From Saposhnikovia divaricata (Eukaryota; Streptophyta; Magnoliopsida; Apiales; Apiaceae), in NCBI GenBank assembly GCA_036435485.1, contig CM071595.1, positions 8,174,001-8,238,000 on the forward strand: a stretch of DNA of 64,000 nucleotides. The letters are read 5' to 3'. Under the pieces are notes generated by a model that was not told the origin of the DNA, made no database searches, and saw only the letters and a list, made by a program, of their open reading frames with translations. This document shows, piece after piece, positions 1-12,100 of the stretch (positions are counted from its first letter, which is position 1; the number at the start of each line of letters is the position of its first letter). The translations under genes and the position numbers were made by a program.

Positions 1-640
1 AGTATCTCTCAAATAATTCTTGAAGAAATATCGAGAGAATATTTATTGCATAACTAAATATTCAAATGAATATTCCAAATAATATTCATTAATTAATAAG
101 ACCTGAAAGGAATATTTAGAATATTTAAAATAATATTCGATGATTAAATAGAACCCTGGATGAATATTCAAAATAATATTCATAATTAATTAGGAATTTA
201 AATGAATATTGATAAAGTAATATTCATTTAATGGATAATATTCTAAATGAATATCAAGTAATGTTCATTTAGTAATCCAAGCTTTAAAGGAATATTCGAG
301 ATAAGACTCGATAAATAAATCAAGTTTCAGATGAACATTAAAATAATATTCGATAGGTAATTACTGTCCTAAATAAATACTCAAAAGTAATATTCATTTA
401 ATGAATAATATTCTAAATGAATATCCAATTAATATTCATTTAGTAGTCCAACCTTTAGAAGAATATTCGCAATAATAATCGATAAATAATTCGACTCTGA
501 ATGAATATTAAAAATATTATTCGTCGAATAGTTACGTTCAAATAATTATTTGAAGTAAAGATCGTTAAAATAAATAATCTCGAACGAATATTCAAATAAT
601 ATTCGTCGCCCGAATAATGGAAAATATTTACTTAAATATT
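1..640. repeat. Degenerate AT-rich array of GAATATTC-like motifs
   Basis: Irregular repeats of roughly 55-60 bases built on AATGAATATTC / AATATTCATTTAAT, each a short imperfect palindrome. The same array is present at about 10500-11240 in the other LTR of A, and a diverged version at about 48340-48880 in LTR A3. It is part of the LTR family rather than an independent insertion. Confidence 0.7.
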
Positions 641-3370
641 TTCCTCCGAGGTAATCTCGATATATCAAGAAATATTGACTCCCGGTCTATATTTGATGAA
701 TAAGATGTATACGCCCTTCTATGAGGGTCTTACAATAACCGGCTTATAACTGATGTATAACTATCTAGCTTATAAGCCAACAATAACATTCAGGGAACAA
801 GTATATCAATTCAACTTGAAAGTAGGCATGCATGCAATGGCATATGTATATCAGCAATCATATATATATATATTTATTCAATCACAACAACAGCCTAAAA
901 GAAGGGAATTGAAACTTGCCTGGTAGTCGAGTACGGTAAGGGGTAGTGGTAGCGGGTCCCGGTTCAGCTTGGTGATCTATAAATAGCCAAGGCATTCGGG
1001 ATTAATCACTTAACATATTAAAAGTTAAGTTATACTTAATTCGAAACACGTTCTCGAGTTATCTCGTTATACCCCTTTTTGTGGATTACTTTTATCACTG
1101 ATCCGACCCGACATTCGTTCGTTAATACGACATGTCATTGTACTTATACTTGGGACATACTTAAGTCATATGAGTTCTAAAGTCGATCGCTACGAACCAA
1201 TACTATACTCCGAGTTTTATCGCCCGTTTTCTAAGTGTTTTACCGAAGTTATAAAAGAGTCGTCTTTTAGGGGTTCGTTCGCGTTTAACCTCGACTCGAA
1301 CATTTTTAATAAATCGAAAAATGATCCTTTTGACCTACGGTTTTCTTTCACACCTTCCTTTTTACCTCTAGTATTTATTTTCCAAGATTTGCCATGACGT
1401 TACATAGTTTACGAGGGTTCAATTTCAGTTACGAACTTTCGTTTACGGATTCGAACTACTTTTAGTAATTTGGTCATAAATCCTAAACCGCAAGTCCGTT
1501 TCACGTGATCTTTATATCAAAACGAAGCTTAGAACATTACCTATCCTATCATGGCAGATAAGGTCTCTGGACAGTAGGGGTTCGACATGGAAAATGGCAT
1601 ACAAAACATGGTATTGCAAAATTGGGCATTATAACGGCTATGTTTACGCGTTTTCCAAAGTTTTTACACTTTATCTCGATCTAACAAAGATCAATCCAAC
1701 CACACAAACACATGATAATAATCATAACTAGTCTATCAACAACTCATCTTAACCATCTCATGGATCACAATCCAAACAACAACCATAATCAACTAATAAC
1801 ATAGATCTTAGCATAACATAGCATACTAACACTAAATCATCCATAAAACTCATAAAATCTCAAAATGGTACCAAGGGTTTTCAAGTATTATACCTTCCTT
1901 AGAGTGTGATATAGCCTTACTAAGCCTTGTATGGTCCTTGGATAGCCTTAACTTATCTAGGATTAACCATGAAAACAAGAAAAACAAGGATTAGTTCATA
2001 AGAACACTATTCACCCTCATCTTTGTTGATTTTTTTGAAAATGAAAACAAAGGAATTTGGGCTTGAAATTTCTAGGAGATTAGTTTTATGAAATATAGGA
2101 CTCACCATAAAAATTACAAGATCAAATGATGGTTGGAAGTGGGATTTCCCCCTTGGAATTTATGAAAAATTCGAATGGAAGCAAAGGAGAGAGTGAAGTG
2201 TTTTGCTTGGTTTGTTTTGTTCAATTATGCATCAAGTGGATGAGCCTTGGATAATATCTCATCTCTTTTTACTTTAATAAAGTGATGATGCACTAGATGA
2301 TGTCTTTGTGAGGACAAGTGTTGAAGATTGGATGGTTTAAGGCTTAACCAAGTGGTGGCTTGCTAAGTACTTGGTTGCATTCTAATTGATCTAGTTCCTT
2401 GCTAGTTACTAGATATTTATCAATTGCACATGCATGTATCTTGATCCCTCTGCTTGTTTCTGTGTCCGGTTATTGCCCGTTTCGATTCATCGTTCGTAGG
2501 AATATTTCACGGATTTCTAATTAGGGTTTACCGGGAATCCTTTTTAATATTAATACTTTCATTCTCCATCTTTCATTCTAACTTTCCAATTTATACTCCT
2601 TAAATCCATTCGTTAAATACTTAAGGCTATCAGTGTCCAGGGAACTCTCGGAGAAAATAAAAGTGCGGTTTTTCAGAATCCGACAGCTTTTACATACACT
2701 TATTTTCCCCTGGATCACTAATACGAACTCGGAAATCCGTTCCGAATGCTTCTATATAGTGTCGTCTCATATTATTATATACTCCCACCAAAACTATTTA
2801 TTCTGTATTCTTTACTTGTTCTCTTAGGGTGGTACAATTGTCCGTATTCTCTTTCGATCGTTGCTTAACCTTTTTACGGAACTACTGGATTAATCGTTAT
2901 CGATCTGGATGACATGAGGGTATTCTCTTGCTTGAAGTTGCCATATCTTATTCCCTTAGAAGATAGATTATTCTTACCTATGTTGTCACCCTTTAGCATT
3001 CTTCAAGACATAAACATAATAAGGTCGAATTCCATTCATTCTTTCCAAATATCATTAATTACATTGTAGCCATAACCACTCCTCAGTGGTTTCCTACCTT
3101 CATTCTTAAATCAAATATAATAACATCCCAAAATATCAAATCCTCAAAGTTAATATCTCAATTCTTGGATTATAATAATATTTAGTCCACTGTCCGGTCA
3201 AATATTATACCGAAAAGAATTTGGAATTTCTGAATTCCGATCGTCTCTGCATTCACTTATTTCCTCCGCGTATTACTAATATGACTTCGAAACATACATA
3301 TCACGTCCCGTACATAGGGTGGAGTGAAAAGTTTTCCAACTTACAAAATCACTATTCATCCACCAAATTA

Positions 3371-3460
3371 CTATACACGTACAGGAAATACTATGCACGT
3401 ACGGGAAATACTATGCACGTATGGGAAACACTATGCACGTATGGGAAACACTATGCACGT
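3371..3460. repeat. 20-bp tandem repeat inside A-family LTR
   Basis: Four and a half copies of a 20-base unit of the form CTATGCACGTAYGGGAAAYA. The array recurs at 13984-14073 in the other LTR of A and, with a different copy number, at 16783-16854 in LTR A2. It is variable within the family. Confidence 0.85.
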
Positions 3461-3711
3461 AAGGATCCATTAGCTCCTTCCAGGATGGTAGATTATTCTT
3501 ATCTAGGTCCTCAACCATCGATTTATTCTATTCTGACAATATACCAATGCATCAGGATCATTGTCCAAAGCAATATCCATTCATTACAATCATTGTTCTT
3601 TGAAACCACCATTCATTAGAGCTGGTGACCTTGTTGTCGGAATCATTGTTCCTCATTTTATCATTACTTAATAAAAAGTTTTAATTATATCCAAAATTTG
3701 GGGTTCTTACA

Positions 3712-3746
3712 GTCTCCCCTCCTTAAAAGGATTCCGTCCCGGAATC
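3712..3746 (-). promoter_or_regulatory. Element A polypurine tract and adjacent hairpin
   Basis: In element orientation the purine run AAGGAGGGGAGAC (3712-3724) directly precedes the LTR start TGTAAG, as expected for the plus-strand primer. Just upstream is the inverted repeat GATTCCG-GGA-CGGAATC (3730-3746), which is also present next to the polypurine tract of B, C and E. Confidence 0.85.
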
Positions 3747-6700
3747 AGGTAGGAAGCAAAGAGTCGTTTGCCTGTCGTTCCCTTTTTAGCTTCCCGGTCA
3801 ATTCTTAGTCGTTCTACCCTTCCTCAGCACATCTTCTAGTGCTACAATCCATACTGTATTCTTTTTTTTTTCCATCAACGTTGCTACTTTTCGTACAACT
3901 CACTATCCGGGTTATACTCTTACTCAGTCTTATCCTTATTGATACCTGCAGTAACATTGGTATCACTATCACCCTACGAATTCGGAGGTAACCTCGCTCG
4001 TACTGTGCATTTCCTGATTGCTTTAATCTTCGCAATCTCGATCAATATAGAGAAGTGGAAAGATTTATTGAGAGATCACTATGATCAATTGAACATTTGT
4101 TATATTGCATAGTTAGTACAGAAGGGGGCCAGCCTTTAGTACTTGACAAGCAATTACACAAGTCATGGTATTCCACTTAGACTTCTATCACATAGACAGA
4201 TAGTCACGTAGCAGTACCCCCCCTAAAAGGGTTGTTCTTCTCAATTCATAAAGAAGATGAATAAGAGAGAAGAAGAGAAAAGAGTTCTAAAGGATTATAG
4301 AAAGCTTTCATGATTGTAGAATATCATACTCAGAATTTACCTCTGAACTATAGAGGTTTATCAAAGAAGAAATTAATCATAATTATATCCAATACTATTT
4401 GATCGCAATCTCACGTGTCAACATATCTTGCTGCTTTGTCCATTATTCTATGGACAAATACTCTTGTTCAATCTTAGCGATACTCACATTCGGGAAATCC
4501 TTCAACCTTTCAGGTTAAATCTTAGATTTCTCACTTGACATCATTATTACTGACATCCCATATCATGTTACTAGCTTTTTCATAACTATAATATTGACAC
4601 TATCAGGTTGTCATCCTGAGAATTCATTAGAAAACCCATTCATAACATTCCTTGCTTCTCATCCCATAGTTGCTTTCCCAGCCTTTTCTTTATCACTCAC
4701 ATCCTTCTTATTATCTGATTCTTACTCATTTCTATTATTTACTTTCACCTTCACCTCTTTATTGAGACACCTTTTTGCACTTGGTACCTCCTTATCGGTA
4801 TTCCGTCACATTTATTCTATAATCATCACGTTATTCCAATTTAAAATTTCCGAAATGAATCTGGCCCGATCCCTTTAACTTAGATTCATATAATCTACTT
4901 CTGCCAACCGTGTTTCTCATCACTTGTTCTTTTCTAACCGTGGTTTTCCACAGGTTGTCTTTCGTAAGTCAGACCAGGTCGTATATCTACATGCTCGTAC
5001 TCCTATCATCTGTTGAACATCTGCATTTTACTGGCGTAGCCTGGCCACATGAAAACCCGTTATGACCGTGCTATAATTTTGGGGGTAAGGCTGGCTCGAA
5101 TACCGCCGTCCGAACACTTTAAACTCTCAAGTGGCCCAATAAGTCTTGGGCTCAACCGCCCTTCCCTCCAAGTCTCATTAATTCTTTCTACGGGAATACG
5201 TTTAGCATCACGAATTATCAACCTCATATTCTCTATCTTGTTTGTGCAGAAGTAAACTAACACAAACTTGCTTGTCATTCATCAACATGCCATTTAGCTT
5301 ATCAATAGCAGCACTTTCTTTATCTTTACGTTGTCATCTCCTTTCTTAGAAGAATCACCATCGCTTGTTGTTTACGTAGTGTGTTAATAGCTAACCCTAC
5401 GGGTTTCAAATCCCTTAGGGAGACAAAGTAATCATTATTCCTTATCCATAAGGAACACTTCCTGAACTTGATGTAGATATAACGTGAAGCAGATAGAATT
5501 GCAGAAGAGTTTCAAGCATCGCAGCTAGGTCCGGTCGATGAAACTATCACTTATGCATCTTCCATAAAAGACTGGAAACTTAACGGTTTACTTCATCAAT
5601 TTTGTACCATGGTCCTGGTTTGCCTCAAAACGGGACCTTCTAAGGTACGTAATATGCTTAAGATTCCATGAGGAATCGAATCTTTACTTAAACTATTATT
5701 ACTGTTAATTCTTGCACAGTCATCAGAAGGAATGTAAATTCCTCCATTCCGATATGACCTTCAAGGTCTTTCCAAATATCATTTTGTTTCTTCGGTATGA
5801 ACATTTATAATTATTCCTTTATACTTAGACTGTCGGCCACCTCATTGGCCTTTCCTGATAATAATAATTTCTGGTAATCCTTGTTCTCTGGATATATTCC
5901 AATTCAAACATTTCTACCTCATTCCCATCATTGTTGGGTGAAAGCATTCTCCCTTAAGCTCTGCTGATGGAGAAAATATATTTATCAGTCTTTCTCCATA
6001 AGTCATTGCTTCCACCTACCCGTGGGAACTTTATCACGTTTATTCCCAATCCTACTTAGGATACTTCTCTTATTAGTTCTTTCCTTATCTTAGGATAATC
6101 TCAACCTTTATAGGTTCAATCCATACTTCCTCAGGGTTTCATACATGCCTCATCTGGCATTATTGTTACGATGTCATACATTCCTTACCAAACTTCCATT
6201 TTGAAGTTCGGAATATTACCTTTTTCCTTGTAAGGTTTCATAGGCCATCCTTATCATTCCTCCGGTATTTTCTGGGTACCGGGTATATCAAAATGTCAAT
6301 GATCAATATTCTAATAATTCTATCTATGTTCTTTCCAGAACTCTTTTTAATACTCCTTACCGGTCATTGTTGCCTTAGCAAGTCCAGCTCATATCATCTG
6401 AAGTCATGATGTCGTTATTAGGGTTAATGCCACCCCTTGTGCATTCCCCAGGGTTTGTCTTAATTTATGGATATCCTATCCTTAATTCAACTGCCAAGGA
6501 ATTCTTGCATCTTATAATTGGAAATCAGATCATGTATCCTTAATAAAGGTCTCTTTTCAATCATTCTCATTTGATAATCGATCGGTGGTTTAATGCCACC
6601 CTCTTCTTTCAGATAGTTGTCAGCCTATTTGGCCTTCCAAAAAGGCAACGTATGCCTATCTCCTCTCTTACAGAACTTGGTAATGGCAGCAAGGATGTTT

Positions 6701-9173
6701 TGGAAGATATTGGTCGAGTTCAACGTGAATCTCTTAGTACTTATCGTTCTTCTCAAATGTACTTGCCTTAGACAAAATTTCTACAGCATACTGATCCATC
6801 TCTGACCATTTCTATACTCTCTTCATAAACCTTCGTTATTTACTTCCCTTAGTCGTAATATATTCATGGTATTCATGATACCCTAACATCATACATCTCA
6901 AGTCACTATCCTTCCATTTTACTCGTAATCTTGGACAACCATATACACATGAGTCACTTTAGTACGGGTTACCCCATCCCAAAAAGGTCTAGTAAATTCC
7001 CCATCAAAACATGGGTTGCAAAGGGTTTGGGAGAAGACTCCTACGATCTCATTAATATTTCCTTTATATCAGAAGCCCTTGCAGTCGGTGCTTACTTAGA
7101 AGCAACCCTGCTTTGTCTTTTTTTTTTATTGCTGGTCTAGTCACTTTATAGTTCGTTGTGACTTGGCCTCAACCGGCCACACTAAAATAAAAATATATGA
7201 TTTTAGGGGTTGGCTAATAGCATTACTTTTCTAGCAATTGCCGGCATAGTGCCTTCTTCTTTGATACCTTTCTACCTTTCCAAAACTTTACTCCATATAA
7301 GTCTTAATCGACTACTCGGCACCGTCTCCGGTCACCTTTCCTCCACTTTTATCTTTTCAACTATTCTTACCAATCCTGCGTGCCACACAAGCTTACCATT
7401 CCTGGCACAACAGCCTTTTCATTTAAGTCAATCCTGGAATTTCTCAGTCCGGCTAGTTTCTTACTTACATTTCCTATTTTCGTCCAATCTCACTTCATCA
7501 TTTTATCACAACCGTCGATTGTAATGCTCAGGGTCCGTTTACTAACCCATTTTACAGCATCCTTACCCAAATCACAGGGTTTGCTCCAATTTTTACTCTC
7601 TTCCATTACATTCTCTAATAATCAGAAAGACAAGGTTTGCCAAAATTCACCGAATTCCTTTCCAGACTCAGGGAAATTTTGATCAATCTACCCACCTACT
7701 GGTAACATTAAGGAGACCAATTTCGAAACCTGAAGAATAGTTCTTTGAACCTCCAAGCAGGTGGAATCATAAGCAGTCATAGTTAACGAAATAATCATCA
7801 TCAGATTGGAAGTTTACCCACTGGAAAGGAATCAATTATATCCATCCCTTGGAAGGGAATCAATAGTTTCAAACTGAAACCCGTCACAACGTCCTGATAC
7901 CTATACGTCCTGATATTCAATACTACCAAATGTCGGTCTACCTAACCCTTTATGCGAAGCGTCGTTGGAAGCACAAAGTCTCCTTTTTTTTTTTCCATTA
8001 AGCAATGCCAGCTCTTGGTCATTACCAATTTCACCTTTTAGCTCCAGGAAGATTTTCTCACATTTTTCTCTTTAACTACTGATCGTATTACTTGATCTAT
8101 TATAATTCCGCATCGGAATAAACTTAAGGTACTACTATAATCCATTCAAAGAGAAGAAGGAATTTAATATTCCTCTAAATCACATGCATTTAACGTTTCT
8201 GGTTCATCATTTAACTGAGTTGAATTAACTCTATACTCAGTCTCTGGCAGTAGTCTCATTACGAGTTCATCTTGACTCACTGGTCTTATCTTCCGGTAGG
8301 TTCTGAGATCATTGTCTTGCTTGCTACTTCCTTATATAATTTTACCCAATCATGCTATCACTTCCCAATGTCTTTACTTTCTAAATGATTCATTCATAAA
8401 ATGAACATTTTCCTTAATAAAACCACCTTATTAACCTTAATTTGGTTCCATAATTTACAACCTACGACACCTGCCTTCTCATGGCGAATTATTACTGACC
8501 ATATTTATACTAATTCATTTATCAAATGATATGGCACTTACTGCCTCCTTCTCAACTATTCCTAGGGACTCTGCTCCTCGCCCTAAATCGATGTCTTTGA
8601 TAATCATACATCCCTCTAGCTCTTTCTTTGTTAAGATGAAAATCTCTAAGGATTCTAATCTATTTCCGTATAAGATCTCAAGTAATTCTTCCAATCCTTC
8701 TTTCTTGCTGGTACTACATCTGGTAGTCCGGCTATGAATTCAACATGCATCTTCAGATCTCTTAATAATATCTCGGTTCTTTATACTCACTTTTCAGAGC
8801 ACCATATCTTAATCATCACAGTCATTCTGGCTGCGACCCTCATTACCCATGGGTAAGCTCCTTATCCTAACAGGATTTTCCTTATCTGCTGGAACCTCTT
8901 CCGGGTCTCCAGTAGGGTACTCCATCGAATTACCCGCTGATCTTCAGCATATAAAGCATCATCGCGCTGTTGCTCGTATGCCTCAAGGTCAGTCGCCTTA
9001 CTCGTCGATACGATATCGAGCTAAGTTACTATCATTATACTTACGAGTTCCCATAAGGGTTTTATATGTCATCACTACATTAAGTAGTCCGACTATGAAC
9101 TTGGCAAGAGTTCTTATTATCTTATTGAATTTATTGTTTTAACGTCACCTCCTCTCTGGGGTTTATAACGTAC
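3747..9173 (-). pseudogene. Element A interior: decayed chromovirus gag-pol
   Basis: No usable reading frame survives, but pieces align in the right order with pol of B and C on the minus strand. At 4920-5280 are the chromodomain linker and integrase C-terminus; the run RLSPRLIGPLE (within 5060-5278) matches KLSPRFIGPFE in C. At about 5830-5910 is the end of RNase H (region encoding HPGKANVVADALSR in C). At about 7900-7990 is the start of RNase H (C: DFVIYSDASHKGLG). Spacing between the pieces is larger than in C, so extra sequence has been gained. Gag, protease and RT could not be recognised with certainty. Small open frames within it (for example 8849-9142) have no family signature. Confidence 0.65.
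4040..4390 (-). other. Non-coding module shared with element E
   Basis: This stretch resembles 33926-34200 in the interior of element E. Both contain GAGAGAT..ACT..TGATCAA, CTATCACAyAGACArAyAGTC, a C-rich stretch then A-rich GGGTTGTTC, and TCAGA.wTACC in the same order. B and C lack it: there the polypurine tract follows the chromodomain directly. It is shared only by the two non-autonomous families. Its function is unknown. Confidence 0.55.
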
Positions 9174-9185
9174 GCTCTGATACCA
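9174..9185 (-). promoter_or_regulatory. Element A primer binding site
   Basis: GCTCTGATACCA on the plus strand is the reverse of TGGTATCAGAGC, complementary to the 3' end of initiator tRNA-Met. It lies 4 bases inside the 5' LTR end (9190) and fixes the element on the minus strand. Confidence 0.9.
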
Positions 9186-9189
9186 CTTC

Positions 9190-12100
9190 TGTAACACCCC
9201 CAGATCCGGGGTCCGGGATCCGGTGGTTACGGTTTCCAATTCTGTCCACAACAATTGAACTTTCCTTAACATAAAATAAATTACGTCTCTATAACCCAAC
9301 ACAACAATATAAAACACACCCGTTATAGTCCCAGAGATGAAATCAGAGTAACAATCAAATTTTTATTAATCACATTATGAGTTCTTACAATCCAAAAGGA
9401 TTTCAATATAAATACATACTCTTTGCCATCCATTTACATAAGTCATACTAGACCATATTCTTGGTACTGAAAGAATAAATATACCCTACCAATAGCTTCT
9501 TCTTCAGCTCTGGTAGTCTCATCGTCCTCGCCCGCGTCGAGTGCACCTTGTGCGAGTCATCTGATCTAGCTGTTGTTGTGATATAATAGTAAAGCAAGGG
9601 TGAGCAATAGCCCACCAACAATAATATATAACTGAACGATAATGTATAACAGTTCAAAAGTATCTTTCAAACCATATGCCATGCATTTACGGAAATGATG
9701 CCAGTATAATATGAACGATGAAGTTACAAGGTAACTTAAAGTATTTGTTTGTGGAAATATCTGCTACATCAAGGTAAGCGAGATATTCTTATTGTTATTA
9801 AGAAGAGGAACTTGCAAGAAAAGGTTGCAATTCCAGTTATGACCCTTTTCCAACTCTGCCAACAGTAATCATGTTGCAGGAAATAAATAAATTTGGATGA
9901 TGAACCAATGATGGAGTATTCACCGCGCCCGCTGTTCCAATCTTGATGATCAGTCGAGATCGTACAGCTCAATTTAGATTTACTACCGGTAGAAGGAAGA
10001 ACTGACGGCTTTACTTGTATACCGCCTTGCTAGCTCTCCCCGGCCAACGGTTGGGCCAAAGGGGATGGACCGGCGCTACTCGGCCTCTTACACGACTCCT
10101 AGTTCAAATAGAATTCATGATTCTGAATGTAACGTTCGTCCCCCTTTCCCCAAGTATAATACTTGTTGATAAGACTCCACAAAGTAGTCGTATCTAGTTG
10201 GAAAGGAAAATTTACCAATAACTCCCAAGCTATTACTTGGTAACGGATATCAACTTGTTCCAGTAATCTTACCCCTCGAAAGATGAGAAGGTAAGCAACG
10301 ACTTAATAAGTCAACAGCACCCGAGTTGCGGGTGAAGGGAATACTTTATGACCGGGAAGTCGACAAGATAAATAACATTTTCCAAATAAGGTTCCCTTAT
10401 TATTAAGGAGATAGACTCAAAGAAGAATGATGTCTGAGAACCTTTCTTGATATAAGATTAATAATAATATGACTCCGAAATATTTTCTGTAATAATCGAA
10501 GAAGATAAACCTTATCAAGGTTATTCTAAGTATGGAATAAATATTCAAAGAATATTTATTGAATTAAAATATTTTACGGAATATTTAGGAATATGAAAGA
10601 ATATCTTTAATCAGAGTATCTCTCAAATAATTCTTGAAGAAATATCGAGAGAATATTTATTGCATAACTAAATATTCAAATGAATATTCCAAATAATATT
10701 CATTAATTAATAAGACCTGAAAGGAATATTTAGAATATTTAAAATAATATTCGATGATTAAATAGAACCCTGGATGAATATTCAAAATAATATTCATAAT
10801 TAATTAGGAATTTAAATGAATATTGATAAAGTAATATTCATTTAATGGACAATATTCTAAATGAATATCAAGTAATGTTCATTTAGTAATCCAAGCTTTA
10901 AAGGAATATTCGAGATAAGACTCGATAAATAAATCAAATTTCAGATGAACATTAAAATAATATTCGATAGGTAATTACTGTCCTAAATAAATACTCAAAA
11001 GTAATATTCATTTAATGAATAATATTCTAAATGAATATCCAATTAATATTCATTTAGTAGTCCAACCTTTAGAAGAATATTCGCAATAATAATCGATAAA
11101 TAATTCGACTCTGAATGAATATTAAAAATATTATTCGTCGAATAGTTACGTTCAAATAATTATTTGAAGTAAAGATCGTTAAAATAAATAATCTCGAACG
11201 AATATTCAAATAATATTCGTCGCCCGAATAATGGAAAATATTTACTTAAATATTTTCCTCCGAGGTAATCTCGATATATCAAGAAATATTGACTCCCGGT
11301 CTATATTTGATGAATAAGATGTATACGCCCTTCTATGAGGGTCTTACAATAACCGGCTTACAACTGATGTATAACTATCTAGCTTATAAGCCAACAATAA
11401 CATTCAGGGAACAAGTATATCAATTCAACTTGAAAGTAGGCATGCATGCAATGGCATATGTATATCAGCAATCATATATATATATTTATTCAATCACAAC
11501 AACAGCCTAAAAGAAGGGAATTGAAACTTGCCTGGTAGTCGAGTACGGTAAGGGGTAGTGGTAGCGGGTCCCGGTTCAGCTTGGTGATCTATAAATAGCC
11601 AAGGCATTCGGGATTAATCACTTAACATATTAAAAGTTAAGTTATACTTAATTCGAAACACGTTCTCGAGTTATCTCGTTATACCCCTTTTTGTGGATTA
11701 CTTTTATCACTGATCTGACCCGACATTCGTTCGTTAATACGACATGTCATTGTACTTATACTTGGGACATACTTAAGTCATATGAGTTCTAAAGTCGATC
11801 GCTACGAACCAATACTATACTCCGAGTTTTATCGCCCGTTTTCTAAGTGTTTTACCGAAGTTATAAAAGAGTCGTCTTTTAGGGGTTCGTTCGCGTTTAA
11901 CCTCGACTCGAACATTTTTAATAAATCGAAAAATGATCCTTTTGACCTACGGTTTTCTTTCACACCTTCCTTTTTACCTCTAGTATTTATTTTCCAAGAT
12001 TTGCCATGACGTTACATAGTTTACGAGGGTTCAATTTCAGTTACGAACTTTCGTTTACGGATTCGAACTACTTTTAGTAATTTGGTCATAAATCCTAAAC

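Larger units (their letters stand above)
1..3711 (-). repeat. Element A 3' LTR (truncated by window edge)
   Basis: Matches 10615-14324 nearly base for base and ends on the plus strand in TTCTTACA directly before the polypurine tract. About 1.4 kb of this LTR lies left of the window. The first 640 bases are a degenerate array of GAATATTC-like palindromic motifs. Short plus-strand frames inside (around 1170-1397 and 3221-3619) lie antisense to the element and are not believed to be genes. Confidence 0.9.

Noticed and set aside
1170..1397. 75-codon frame repeated at 11782-12009
   Set aside because: Identical only because the LTRs of A are nearly identical. In the more diverged A2 the same stretch has length changes that break the frame.
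3371..3460. Short regular repeats that might suggest a CRISPR-like array
   Set aside because: Direct tandem units without spacers, in a plant LTR.
3221..3619. Plus-strand 132-codon frame in A LTR, also open at 13834-14232 and 16633-17025
   Set aside because: It begins without an ATG, runs antisense to the element, contains the 20-bp tandem repeat, and its changes between copies are mostly replacements. It stays open mainly because the copies are close.
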